Shown here one piece after another: positions 44,358-53,689 of a stretch of 64,000 bases of DNA (the first letter of the stretch is position 1; every line of letters starts with the position of its first letter). A model generated the notes under the pieces. That model had not been told where the DNA came from. It made no database searches and worked only from the letters and a program-made list of their open reading frames with translations. This stretch comes from Chryseobacterium nakagawai. Lineage in GTDB: Bacteria > Bacteroidota > Bacteroidia > Flavobacteriales > Weeksellaceae. The position numbers and the translations under genes were made by a program. The stretch is from positions 2,472,501 to 2,536,500 of the forward strand of contig NZ_LR134386.1 of NCBI RefSeq assembly GCF_900637665.1, read 5' to 3'.

Positions 44358-45089
44358 ATGAATAAACTCATATATATTTCTATGATTGTGCCTTGCACTG
44401 CTTTAGCCCAAATGGGCATTAATACGATAACGCCTCAAAAAGCATTACACATCAATGGAAGTTTGCAAGTTGTTAATGAGATTAACGTTGGAGGTGACAC
44501 TCAGACGCCGGGGAATGCTGGAACGGCAGGTTTTGGCTTGGTTTCAAATGGACCTGGGCAAGCTCCGCAATGGAAAGACATCTCTGAAACTTCTGATGTT
44601 ACTGGAACACTCATTGTGGTTAATGGACAATTTGTTGTAGCGCAGGAGATTACCGTTCAATTGTCAGCTGACTATTCAGGCTCCGCAAACGGTTCGACAG
44701 TGCCCATTGCTATCGGTAACTTAAGTAATAAAATTTTGGACAATCAGAATAAATATACAGGTACTGCATCATCAAATTCTTTTCAGGTAGCTAACGACGG
44801 AGTTTATGAGGTATATTTAAATATGCAGGTGGTAACCAGTGCAAATACATATCCTACTATAGGTATATGGGATAATACAATGAATAATTGGCTGGTTAAT
44901 GTAAATGATCTTTTTGTTGCAACTAGTGCTGCACAAACTTATACGCTTATCACAACAGTACCTATGAATGCTTCAAGAACCTATTCCTTCAGAGCAACCA
45001 ATTCTTCCAACTATACGATCAGACGGCTAAGTGGAGGAACCACAGGATCTGGCCCTATCTCACAGGTTACAGTTAAAAGATTAAAATAA
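44358..45089 (+). CDS. Secreted VGIN-type fibre-like protein (tandem copy 3)
   Basis: 243 residues, the third paralogue (AQMGINTITPQKALHINGSL; NSFQVANDGVYEVYLNMQVV; TLITTVPMNASRTYSFRA). It is more diverged from copies 1 and 2 than they are from each other. No hairpin follows closely; the nearest terminator is 215 nt downstream, part of a candidate small RNA. Confidence 0.78.
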   Translation: MNKLIYISMIVPCTALAQMGINTITPQKALHINGSLQVVNEINVGGDTQTPGNAGTAGFGLVSNGPGQAPQWKDISETSDVTGTLIVVNGQFVVAQEITVQLSADYSGSANGSTVPIAIGNLSNKILDNQNKYTGTASSNSFQVANDGVYEVYLNMQVVTSANTYPTIGIWDNTMNNWLVNVNDLFVATSAAQTYTLITTVPMNASRTYSFRATNSSNYTIRRLSGGTTGSGPISQVTVKRLK

Positions 45090-45222
45090 TTTATAAAAAG
45101 TACTTTGCTTAATATTAAAACTATCCTGAAATCTCATAACAATTTGAAGTCATATTTTTATTTGTAATAATTTGAACAATATAATTAATTATTCAGGTAA
45201 CAATTAGTTTTTATGAGATTAA

Positions 45223-45338
45223 TACTTTTGCCAAGTAGAGAATGATCCATCTACAATAAGTAGAACCATTATTATATTATTTAATGGGTACGTTTGTTTA
45301 GGCACCGGCGGAATATTAATTTATTTCGCCGGTTTTTT
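45223..45338 (+). ncRNA. Candidate structured small RNA
   Basis: TACTTTTG (45223-45230) fits a -7 element. About 100 nt downstream is an intrinsic terminator, ACCGGCG (45304-45310) with CGCCGGT (45327-45333) and a T-run. Between them are two more hairpins, TCTAC/GTAGA (45250-45264) and CCATTA/TAATGG (45266-45287). No open frame is present. The order promoter, three stems, terminator suggests an independent small RNA. It could instead be the long 3' end of the preceding operon. Confidence 0.4.
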
Positions 45339-45397
45339 GGGTAGAGTTCATATTGAAAACTTATTCTAATTTTGTCAGTTTATAATAAAATCATCTC

Positions 45398-46291
45398 CTA
45401 TAGTTTAAAATAGAAAGGGTCACTATGTGATTTGGGCATCCATTGAAATTGATCGTTAATTTTACAGACATATCCTATACTGGGCCATGGTAAATGAGAT
45501 GCCATAATTAACATTCGATTTTGAGAACATTTTTCTAAAATCTTTTTACGCGTTTGTACTGCCATTTCAAAGTCGATATCCCATTGTGTTCCCCAATCAG
45601 GTTGTGAAACTAGTAGCGGTGAATGAATGATGTCAACTAAATTTGTAATAGACATTTCATCACAATAAACATTAAAAACTACATGGCCGGGTGTATGCCC
45701 TGGAGCAGCCTCCGTTTTTATACAATCAAATAGATCATCTCCAGGGTCAAATAATTGAAGATAAGGTTTTATGGAAGTGAGGATTCCTGATATTAATTCA
45801 ATATTTGCACAGTTTATTTCAGGGTTTCTACTTTTTGAGAAATCAGGATTTTCACCAAGCCAGAAATCAAATTCTTCATAGGAAAGATAGTATTGTGCAT
45901 TAGGATATATAAAATTATGGTTTTCATCTAAAATTCCACCAATATGGTCCCGGTGTGCATGGCTAATAATTATATCTGTAATTTCTTTCGGTTGAAAACC
46001 GGCGGATGCCAAACTTTTTAATAATAAACCGGCATTTTCGGTATTATAATACCCTTCACCAGTATCAATTAAAATAATTCGATCATTTTTTTTAATAAGC
46101 ATTACGTTAATTGGAGCTTCGTAAATAGATTCTGGAAGAAATAACTTGTGTAACATTTCATGCATGGCTTCCTCAGATATATCAGGAGCTAAAATTGGTT
46201 GCGGGTTACCAATATTAAAAAAGCCGTCTGTGAGAATAAAAACCTCTAATTCCTTTAGATTTGTTTTAATAAAACCTACATTCTGTTTCAT
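45398..46291 (-). CDS. Metallo-beta-lactamase-fold hydrolase
   Basis: 297 residues with HAHRDH at 111-116, the dinuclear zinc motif (HxHxDH), a later GHTPGHVVF with another His, and D in NLVDIIHSPLL. No signal peptide, so cytoplasmic. Members of this MBL subgroup include lactonases (quorum-quenching AiiA/AttM-like) and thioesterases; which applies here is unknown. It is divergent from the VGIN-type gene at 47017. Confidence 0.85.
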   Translation of the reverse strand: MKQNVGFIKTNLKELEVFILTDGFFNIGNPQPILAPDISEEAMHEMLHKLFLPESIYEAPINVMLIKKNDRIILIDTGEGYYNTENAGLLLKSLASAGFQPKEITDIIISHAHRDHIGGILDENHNFIYPNAQYYLSYEEFDFWLGENPDFSKSRNPEINCANIELISGILTSIKPYLQLFDPGDDLFDCIKTEAAPGHTPGHVVFNVYCDEMSITNLVDIIHSPLLVSQPDWGTQWDIDFEMAVQTRKKILEKCSQNRMLIMASHLPWPSIGYVCKINDQFQWMPKSHSDPFYFKL

Positions 46292-47016
46292 AATTTTTTA
46301 AGATTAATATTTCAAATTTTATGATTGCTTGTACTCAAGCTTTTGAATAAAATTATAGATAAATGATTGTGTACTTTGAATGTATATAATCTAATTTGTT
46401 TTGTAAATGATTTCAGTTTTGTTGAAATGTTTTTAATTTAATTGCAAGAATTAAGAAGTGCTCTTGAAGTTATACAATAATCAATTTTTAGAATAATTTG
46501 ATTAATTAAAATTGTGAATACTCCTGCTATTTTTGTATAAAGTTTTTAAAGTAAGGCCAATAAGCTTGTCTTCACAAATCTATTATTGGCCTTTATGTTT
46601 AACTGTAATGGGATAATACTTATTTGGATTTTTAGCAACAATAAAGAATAGAGGAATCTTTCAAATCTGATCTTGCTAATAGATACAATTTGTATTACTT
46701 CCGGCATAGAACCAACAAGACTTATTTCACCCAAAATATAATTTTTTTTTCACTTTGAGTAGGCTTTTCAGTAATACTGAAAAGTCTTTTTAAATTCCTT
46801 AGTTTTCTACAAGTATGGGATTAATAATTAATATGAATTAAAAAGATGATTTTTTAATGTTAATCATAAGTTACTAAGTATAGTTGGTTTAAATATTTAA
46901 AAATTAGAATGATGCAGATAATGTTTGTAATGATTTACATAATATCTTTTGATGGTAAAGGAAATATTTTTGCAAAAGATTTCATTGAATTCATTTTAAA
47001 TAACAAACAAAACACT
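46292..47016 (+). other. Intergenic region with promoter-like element and two hairpins
   Basis: About 720 bases, no supported gene. A -7-like TATTTTTG lies at 46528-46535. It is followed by a perfect 11-bp hairpin, AAGGCCAATAA (46553-46563) with TTATTGGCCTT (46583-46593), and then by a terminator hairpin, CTTTTCAGT (46764-46772) with ACTGAAAAG (46776-46784). The order resembles the duplicated modules at 60.3-61.0 kb. An in-frame extension of the downstream gene to 46909 is unlikely, since its signal peptide starts at 47017. Confidence 0.4.
46764..46790 (+). terminator. Terminator-like hairpin
   Basis: CTTTTCAGT and ACTGAAAAG with a 3-nt loop, then TCTTTTT. No gene ends upstream on this strand; it may close a non-coding transcript. 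Confidence 0.5.
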
Positions 47017-47889
47017 ATGAATAATAAGGCAATATCTTTAAAAAAATATCTCTGTATTGTTTCTTTCTTAGCCGTAGGAAAGTTCTATAGCCAAGTTGGA
47101 ATCAATAATACTACACCAAAAGCGACATTAGACGTTACTGGCCAGGCAACAAATACAACAACTATTGATGGTATTATAGCCCCTCGAATTACTGGTGAAC
47201 AACTGAAAAGCAAAGACAACGTGTACAATGCGAATCAGGATGGTGCTATAATTTATGTCACTCAGCCTTTAGCAGCTGGCCAAACAACAGCACGTACAGT
47301 GAATGTTTTAGATAAAGGTTACTTTGGCTTCAACAGTAGTTTGGGAACAACAGGTCAATGGGTTTCGTTATTTAATAGAGATCCTACTGTTATAGCAGGT
47401 GGTGATATCTTGAATCGTGTGATGATTGCTGAAACGACATTAAGTACAGCAGGAACAACGCAGGCCAATTTATACTCAAAGCAATTTACATTGACTCGTA
47501 AATCCATGATAGATGTTTTCTTTTCTATTCCGGTAAGTACTGTTGCAAGAGCAAATGGCCAAGCACCTGTTGATGGGACATCAAAATTATTTGGATTAAA
47601 TGTCTATCTGGTAAAAACAGATGCCCCTACTTTTCCTAACCAAAATATATTAAGGGATACAGAATCATTTACAAATTCAGGCAATTTTTATGCTAATGGT
47701 ATTTATCAAATTGGAGGAAGTCGCAAATTCGTTCTCGAAGCAGGAACATATACTATGAATTTCAATGCTTTTGTTTATGCCAACCCTAACGAGAATGTGG
47801 GCGTTAGAGCGACATTTGGAACTAATGGGAATGGAGCCTCAGATCTAAGGTCTGTAATTGATATCATCGCAACTCCAATGGATAAATAA
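47017..47889 (+). CDS. Secreted VGIN-type protein
   Basis: 290 residues from the ATG at 47017, which gives a proper signal peptide (YLCIVSFLAVGKFYSQ). VGINNTTPKATLDVTGQ is the usual start of the mature protein. The C-terminal half is beta-rich (QFTLTRKSMIDVFFSIPVST, KFVLEAGTYTMNFNAFVYAN) and jelly-roll-like, though different from the tandem copies. A strong terminator follows at 47924. Confidence 0.75.
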   Translation: MNNKAISLKKYLCIVSFLAVGKFYSQVGINNTTPKATLDVTGQATNTTTIDGIIAPRITGEQLKSKDNVYNANQDGAIIYVTQPLAAGQTTARTVNVLDKGYFGFNSSLGTTGQWVSLFNRDPTVIAGGDILNRVMIAETTLSTAGTTQANLYSKQFTLTRKSMIDVFFSIPVSTVARANGQAPVDGTSKLFGLNVYLVKTDAPTFPNQNILRDTESFTNSGNFYANGIYQIGGSRKFVLEAGTYTMNFNAFVYANPNENVGVRATFGTNGNGASDLRSVIDIIATPMDK

Positions 47890-47923
47890 TTATCTTAGCT
47901 CGAATCTAAAAACACTTATGATT

Positions 47924-47957
47924 ATCCTTTCAGATCGTTTTCTGAGAGGATTTTTTT
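47924..47957 (+). terminator. Intrinsic terminator
   Basis: ATCCTTTCAGA (47924-47934) pairs with TCTGAGAGGAT (47941-47951; one G-T pair), followed by seven T. Lies 35 nt after the VGIN-type gene. Confidence 0.85.
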
Positions 47958-48078
47958 GATTCTATGGTATGCTTTACATCATTTTAAATTAAAAGCTATT
48001 TTTACTAATTAAGGTATAAGTGATAATCTGATTTCTTTATTTCTTAAACCTGAAGCTTCAGACTTTTTCTGTAAATTA

Positions 48079-48972
48079 TTAATTACTACCGTTTTTAAAT
48101 TTTGATGGACTTATTCCTGTATTTTTTTTAAAGAATCGGCTAAAAACCTCCAAATTATCGTATTCTAGGATAGTGCAGACTTCAGAAATATTAAAAGATC
48201 CTGTTCTTAGAAGTATTTTAGCCTCAGTTAAAAGAGCATCATTGATCCATGCTTTTGTTGTTTTACCTGTGCTTTCCTTTAGCAGTTCATTTAGATATTT
48301 TGTTGTTATGCTTAAGGAGTTGGCATAAAAAGAAGTATAGTGTTCTCGTTTAAAATGTTTTCGTAAAAGATCCTTAAACTCGTTCAATAATTTTTCTTTT
48401 CCTTGTATTGGGGCAATGCTTAGGTTTTTACAATAATTAGAAAGATAAATATGTTCCAGCTCATTAATCAAACTGATGATCTGATTTTTTATTATAATAT
48501 CCCTGAAAAGATGACCCATATCTTCCATCTTTGACTGTAGTCTTTCAATGTACTCCACAATAAGATCCATTTCCTGATTTGCAATCTTGATTCTGGGAAC
48601 TCCTTTATAATTAAGTGAGTGGTATTTTTCAAGCTGATAAAGGCTCAAATCAGTTAATAGAAAATCTTTTTCAAAATATATGCTCATTGCTGAGTAATCC
48701 TTCGAAATCTCAAGGACTTTCGAAACGGTATTAGGTAAAAGTATAGCAAATGAATTTTTATCGTAATTTAATATTTCACCATTGACCATAATTTTAGCAT
48801 AGCCAGAGGTGCAAATTCCTATTGCATAATAATCGGATCTACATGGATATGAATTGAATGTCTCATGAATATTTTGGCTATGTATAAAAAAACCTTTTGC
48901 TTTCCATCGGTTAACAGAACTGAGAATAAGATCATCAATTTTTAAGGAAGGGATGTTTTTTACATTATTCAT
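48079..48972 (-). CDS. AraC family regulator (of the catabolic operon)
   Basis: 297 residues with an N-terminal cupin-like sensor (DYYAIGICTSGYAKIMVNGE, SFAILLPNTVSKVLEIS) and a C-terminal AraC domain (YANSLSITTKYLNELLKEST, SEVCTILEYDNLEVFSRFFK, KNTGISPSKFK). It is divergent from the esterase/BVMO/SDR operon with 171 nt between and so is the likely regulator. Inducer unknown, probably a cyclic ketone or alcohol. Confidence 0.9.
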   Translation of the reverse strand: MNNVKNIPSLKIDDLILSSVNRWKAKGFFIHSQNIHETFNSYPCRSDYYAIGICTSGYAKIMVNGEILNYDKNSFAILLPNTVSKVLEISKDYSAMSIYFEKDFLLTDLSLYQLEKYHSLNYKGVPRIKIANQEMDLIVEYIERLQSKMEDMGHLFRDIIIKNQIISLINELEHIYLSNYCKNLSIAPIQGKEKLLNEFKDLLRKHFKREHYTSFYANSLSITTKYLNELLKESTGKTTKAWINDALLTEAKILLRTGSFNISEVCTILEYDNLEVFSRFFKKNTGISPSKFKNGSN

Positions 48973-49143
48973 AGGTATAGGATGGTAATGGTTGAAGATA
49001 GTTGTGTTTTATTATATTAAAAGTAGTGAAAATCTTTCATACACAACATATGTTATAAAAGATCAAAAATTGAGGAGTTAATGTCAAACAAGTAGGTCTT
49101 TATTTACATCTATTTGTAATACAATTAATTCTAAATCTTAATT

Positions 49144-50091
49144 ATGACTTTAGACAAAATTTCTCAAAACTTTCTGGCTCAAATGAGAAATCATGGAGCA
49201 TTACCATTTCATTTGTGTACACCTGAGCAAGCTCGAATTATATATGATTCAGCACCATCCAAAATTGAAGATCAGGCTCAAATAAAAGAAATCAATAAGA
49301 CAACTATTCCTGTTTCGGGTGGTGAAATTGATCTTTTTGTCATTGAGCCATTAGAAGAACCCGTTTCTGTGATTGTCTTTTACCATGGTGGAGGCTGGGT
49401 GATTGGTAAAGCCTCAGGGTATATCTCATATGCTTGCTATCTCGCTAAAATAACAAATAGTATTATAGTTGTTGCAGACTATCGTAAAGCTCCTGAAAAT
49501 TCCTATCCTATCCCTGCTAATGATGCGTATGAAACCCTTTTATGGGTAGACAATAATATGGGAAAAATAGCCGGAAAGCGCTTACCCTTAATTGTTTGTG
49601 GTGAAAGCGCAGGAGGTAACCTCGCGGCTGTAACTGTTCTTAGGGCAAAAGATTCAAATGGACCAGAAATAGCTTGCCAGATTTTAGCTTGCCCTATTAC
49701 AAATCACAATTTTGAAAATGAGAGCTATAACAGCCATGGAGAGCAGCTTATTATCTCCAAAAAGGATATGATTTGGTTTTGGGATCATTATGTTCCTGAT
49801 GTGGAAGTACGTAAGAATTCTTATGTATCACCAATGTATGCAAAGAATGTAAGCGGTTTACCCAGAACAGTAATCATTACTGCTGAGCATGATCCGTTAT
49901 GTCAGGAAGGAGAAGATTATGCAGAAAGGCTCATTAATGCAGGTGTGCCGGTAACTTTTAAAAGATTTGAAGGACAAATGCATGGATTTTTTACCTGGGT
50001 TGATTTTTCATCTGTAAGCAGGGAGGCTCAAGCCATTATTTCGGATGTTATATTAAATGAAGTACTAACTGAAAGTAAAAATAAAAGGTAG
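49144..50091 (+). CDS. Alpha/beta hydrolase (HSL-type esterase)
   Basis: 315 residues with HGGGW at 81-85 (oxyanion hole) and the nucleophile elbow GESAGG with S155; the acid is in AEHDPLCQEG and the His in MHGFF. This is the hormone-sensitive-lipase-like family. As the first gene of the operon it could open the lactone made by the monooxygenase. No signal peptide, so cytoplasmic. Confidence 0.88.
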   Translation: MTLDKISQNFLAQMRNHGALPFHLCTPEQARIIYDSAPSKIEDQAQIKEINKTTIPVSGGEIDLFVIEPLEEPVSVIVFYHGGGWVIGKASGYISYACYLAKITNSIIVVADYRKAPENSYPIPANDAYETLLWVDNNMGKIAGKRLPLIVCGESAGGNLAAVTVLRAKDSNGPEIACQILACPITNHNFENESYNSHGEQLIISKKDMIWFWDHYVPDVEVRKNSYVSPMYAKNVSGLPRTVIITAEHDPLCQEGEDYAERLINAGVPVTFKRFEGQMHGFFTWVDFSSVSREAQAIISDVILNEVLTESKNKR

Positions 50092-50095
50092 AATT

Positions 50096-51748
50096 ATGAA
50101 TATCAAATCAAAGAAAATAGACATATTGGTTGTCGGAGCAGGATTTGCAGGAGTTTATCTTACGTATAAACTTCGTGAAAATGGTTTTTCTGTGCAAACT
50201 ATTGAAGCAGGGCAGGATGTTGGTGGGACCTGGTATTGGAACAGATATCCGGGTGCACGCTGTGATGTTCCCAGTGTTGAATATAGTTATTCATTTTCCA
50301 GAGAGCTGGAAAAGGAGTGGACTTGGTCCGAGAAATATTCCCCACAACCAGAAATTCTAAAATACATACAACACGTAGCAGACAGGTTTGACATCAGAAA
50401 GGATATTCTTTTTAATACTCGGGTAGTAAGTGCACACTACAATGAACAGGAAAAAGTATGGATAATTAAAACGGATGACGGAAATTATTTTGAAGCTTCT
50501 TATTTTATTTTAGCTACAGGTAATCTATCTGTCCCAAGACTCCCTAATTTTAAAAACCTCAAAGATTTTAATGGAGAATTTTACCACACTGGCGACTGGC
50601 CTACGACTCCTGTAAATTTCAAGGGTAAGCGTGTGGCAGTGATTGGGACCGGATCTTCAGGTATCCAGTCAATACCTGTAATTGCTGAGGATGCGAAGCA
50701 TTTAACGGTATTTATAAAGGATTCCAATTATACTCTTCCTGCAGGGAACCAGCTATTGACACCGGAATTTACCAAAGAGGTTAAAAATAATTATCCTGAT
50801 TTAAGAAAAAAAGCCCGTCAAATGTGGGGCGGGATTCTGTTTAATTCAAATCCTACTGTTGAATCTGTAAGCGAAGCGCTCAAAGGTGAAGAGAGAAGAT
50901 CAAAAAGAACATTAGGCTCATATTCCAGTGAAGAGGTAAAACAAATGATGGAGGAAAAGTATCTGGGTACAGGATTGGGCTTTGTTACAAATTTTCCAGA
51001 TATACAGTATGATTTAGAAACAGACGTTCGACTTCGTGAATATCTGAATAATAGAATTTATACGTTGGTTAAAGACCCGAAAAAGGCATCGGCATTAATA
51101 CCAAAGTCTGAACACTATGCTGATCGCAGGCCTGTTATTGATACAAATTATTATCAAACATTTAATAAAAAAAATGTAAACATTGTTGATGTTAACGAAG
51201 AACCCATCCAAGAGTTCTACGAAAGAGGTATCAGAACAACCCAGCATGATTATGAATATGATATTATTGTTTGTGCTACCGGTTTTGATGCAATGACTGG
51301 TGCTATAAACAAGATAGATATTGTGGGTAGGGAAGGGCAGGTACTTAAAGAAAAGTGGAGTGCAGGTCCAAGAACTTATCTTGGTCTGATGAGTAATAGC
51401 TTTCCAAATATGTTTATGATTGCAGGCGCCGGTAGTCCATCGGTTTTCTGCAATATGGTCCTGGCCATAGAGCAGCATGTGGAATGGGTAAGTGATTGCA
51501 TTAGCTATATGAGAGAAAAAGGAAAGGACATAATAGAACCGATTCTAGAACAGGAAGATGAATGGGTAGATCATTGTATTGATGTTGCACAACCACTTTT
51601 TGTGTCTAAGGGCGATTCCTGGTATGTTGGGGCTAATGTACCAGGTAAGCCTCGGGTATTTATGGCATACATCGCGGGGATGCCGAATTATATTGCCAAG
51701 TGTGAAGAAGTGGTAAACAATAACTATGAGGGATTTATCATCCATTAA
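50096..51748 (+). CDS. Flavin-dependent Baeyer-Villiger monooxygenase
   Basis: 550 residues, full length. FAD-binding VVGAGFAG at 12-19, GGTWYWNRYPGARCDV, the second Rossmann motif VAVIGTGSSGIQ for NADPH, and the Baeyer-Villiger fingerprint F-x-G-x-x-x-H-x-x-x-W-P as FNGEFYHTGDWP (158-169). It should insert oxygen beside a ketone, as in cyclohexanone or phenylacetone monooxygenases. It starts 4 nt after the esterase stop, so translation is coupled. Confidence 0.93.
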   Translation: MNIKSKKIDILVVGAGFAGVYLTYKLRENGFSVQTIEAGQDVGGTWYWNRYPGARCDVPSVEYSYSFSRELEKEWTWSEKYSPQPEILKYIQHVADRFDIRKDILFNTRVVSAHYNEQEKVWIIKTDDGNYFEASYFILATGNLSVPRLPNFKNLKDFNGEFYHTGDWPTTPVNFKGKRVAVIGTGSSGIQSIPVIAEDAKHLTVFIKDSNYTLPAGNQLLTPEFTKEVKNNYPDLRKKARQMWGGILFNSNPTVESVSEALKGEERRSKRTLGSYSSEEVKQMMEEKYLGTGLGFVTNFPDIQYDLETDVRLREYLNNRIYTLVKDPKKASALIPKSEHYADRRPVIDTNYYQTFNKKNVNIVDVNEEPIQEFYERGIRTTQHDYEYDIIVCATGFDAMTGAINKIDIVGREGQVLKEKWSAGPRTYLGLMSNSFPNMFMIAGAGSPSVFCNMVLAIEQHVEWVSDCISYMREKGKDIIEPILEQEDEWVDHCIDVAQPLFVSKGDSWYVGANVPGKPRVFMAYIAGMPNYIAKCEEVVNNNYEGFIIH

Positions 51749-51774
51749 TATAACTTGAACTTAACAATATTACA

Positions 51775-52551
51775 ATGAATAGATTACAAAATAAAGTGGC
51801 CATAATAACCGGTGCTGCAAGTGGAATTGGATTGGCTACAGCAAAATTATTTCATGAGCAGGGGGCGAAAATTATAGCGGCAGATATTCAGGAACAGCAC
51901 CTGCAAAAAGAATTTGGTGATGCAGCTAATTTCCCGAATATAAAAATAGAGAAACTGGACGTAAGTTCGCTAGAGCAATGGAATGATGTAGTGAAAAGAA
52001 CGATAGAGAGTTATGGAACTATTGATATTCTGGTAAACAATGCTGCAATTCATTCTGCCGATACGGGGATATTGTCAACGACATTGGACTCTTGGAATCA
52101 TTTGATGTTGATTAATTCAACAAGTGTCTTCTTGGGAACAAAGGCGGTTCTGCCTTATATGCAAAAATCGGGTGGTGGTTCTATTGTAAACGTTGCATCC
52201 GTTGCCGCGCTAGTAGGCGGAATGAACGCAGATGCAGGTGCTGCTGCATATAGTGCATCCAAAGGCTCTGTACGCTCTTTTAGTAAACATACAGCACAGC
52301 ACTTTGCCAAAGATAAAATTCGATGTAATTCCGTTTATCCTGGCGGTGTCCTGACACCAATGATGATAAAAGGACTTGAAGCGGGTGGATTTTCAAATGA
52401 ACAACTCTCTGGGACAGGGCCAATTCCATTGCCTCCACATGTTGCGCAACCGCATGACATAGCTTATGGAATTCTATATTTAGCTTCGGATGAAGCTAAA
52501 TATGTTACAGGAACTGAATTGGTGATTGATGGAGGTTTTGTATCTCAATAA
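51775..52551 (+). CDS. Short-chain dehydrogenase/reductase
   Basis: 258 residues. TGAASGIG at 12-19 (TGxxxGxG), NNAA at the NNAG position, Y159-x-x-x-K163 in AYSASKG, and Ser in IVNVASVA complete the catalytic set. It resembles cyclopentanol/cyclohexanol-type dehydrogenases and would oxidise an alcohol to the ketone taken by the monooxygenase. Last gene of the operon, followed by a strong terminator. Confidence 0.92.
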   Translation: MNRLQNKVAIITGAASGIGLATAKLFHEQGAKIIAADIQEQHLQKEFGDAANFPNIKIEKLDVSSLEQWNDVVKRTIESYGTIDILVNNAAIHSADTGILSTTLDSWNHLMLINSTSVFLGTKAVLPYMQKSGGGSIVNVASVAALVGGMNADAGAAAYSASKGSVRSFSKHTAQHFAKDKIRCNSVYPGGVLTPMMIKGLEAGGFSNEQLSGTGPIPLPPHVAQPHDIAYGILYLASDEAKYVTGTELVIDGGFVSQ

Positions 52552-52606
52552 GGAATTTAAGGTTAAAACTAATTGTATATTAATATAGTTTTAGTTTGTA
52601 ATTGTA

Positions 52607-52642
52607 AAAAAGGATATTGATTAAAAAATCAATATCCTTTTT
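52607..52642. terminator. Bidirectional intrinsic terminator
   Basis: AAAAAGGATATTGATT (52607-52622) pairs perfectly with AATCAATATCCTTTTT (52627-52642), 16 bp with a 4-nt loop, between the convergent SDR and AraC genes. Confidence 0.9.
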
Positions 52643-52688
52643 ATATTTTTAATTGATGCCTGGAGATGACAACTATAAAGCTTTACGA

Positions 52689-53516
52689 TCAATGTGATTC
52701 TCGGTAAGAGGAAGGTGAAAAGCCGGTATTTTTCTTAAAATAAGTAGAAAAAGAGATTAAGGATTCAAATCCAAGTTCATAAGATATTTCTTTTATAGAA
52801 TTATCTGAGAATTTAAGTTTTTGTTTAGCTTCCTGGATGACTTTTTGTTTAATGATATCTGAGGCAGTAATGTTTAGATGCTTTTTACATAAAATATTGA
52901 GATAATTAGAGGTAACACATAGCTGTTCTGCATATGCAGAAGTCTTTTTCTCTGTAATAAACTGTTGGTTGACCAATTCCCAGTATTTTTCTATAGTTTG
53001 ATTTTTGGAAATCAATAGGTTTTCTTTGATATATGTTTCAGCTTCTCGTTTCATAATGGAAGCCAAAATATCCATTCTTAATAAGAGGATATTATTCCAT
53101 GCTCCATTCTCAGAATGTATGACAATATCATTTTCAATGGATTGAATTTCCTTGTTTACTGTATGATAAATCGAATCAGAAAGTTTAAAAACCGGATGAA
53201 GATTATGTCTGATGAAGTGAAATTCATCTGTACTTGAAAACGACGAAAAGACTTTCTGTCCAATGACTATTTTTTGAGCTATTGTCTCGGCTCCAGTTTC
53301 CCAATGGTGATGCTGACCTGGAAAAAGAAAATGTAATTGCTGTTTACCAATAGGATAAGATTTATCATCAATGAAGTGAGTACCACTGCCTTCGGAGAAT
53401 AGCACCAATAAAAAATAAGTGCATTTTGTAGTTTTATTATAATTTTCTATACCTTCAATTCTTTTGTATGCAATCTCATTATCAGCAAGTTTAGTAGGTA
53501 CCTGTTTAATTTCCAT
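52689..53516 (-). CDS. AraC family regulator (paralogue 2)
   Basis: 275 residues, paralogous to the protein at 41587 (LFSEGSGTHFIDDKSYPIGK, QLHFLFPGQHHHWE; YAEQLCVTSNYLNILCKKHL, IKEISYELGFESLISFSTYF, KKNTGFSPSSYR). It is divergent from the DUF11 protein gene at 53717 with 200 nt between and is probably its regulator. Confidence 0.9.
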   Translation of the reverse strand: MEIKQVPTKLADNEIAYKRIEGIENYNKTTKCTYFLLVLFSEGSGTHFIDDKSYPIGKQQLHFLFPGQHHHWETGAETIAQKIVIGQKVFSSFSSTDEFHFIRHNLHPVFKLSDSIYHTVNKEIQSIENDIVIHSENGAWNNILLLRMDILASIMKREAETYIKENLLISKNQTIEKYWELVNQQFITEKKTSAYAEQLCVTSNYLNILCKKHLNITASDIIKQKVIQEAKQKLKFSDNSIKEISYELGFESLISFSTYFKKNTGFSPSSYRESH

Positions 53517-53689
53517 GTTATGACCTGTTTGAGTTCTTATAAGTACTTTAATTCATATTTTATGCCATTCTCTTTTTAAGTAAGTTATTGTTTTTTAGGC
53601 GTTTTATCCGGTTATAATACGATGTAAAATATTATGCTATGAGCAATAACTGGAATAATTTAGTGTGTTTAATATTTTTTTAATGTTAA

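Noticed and set aside
46546..46734. 62-residue minus-strand frame
   Set aside because: It runs through a perfect hairpin and has no recognisable features.
46909..47016. Upstream start of the VGIN-type gene
   Set aside because: It places 36 extra residues before a complete signal peptide, which would block export.
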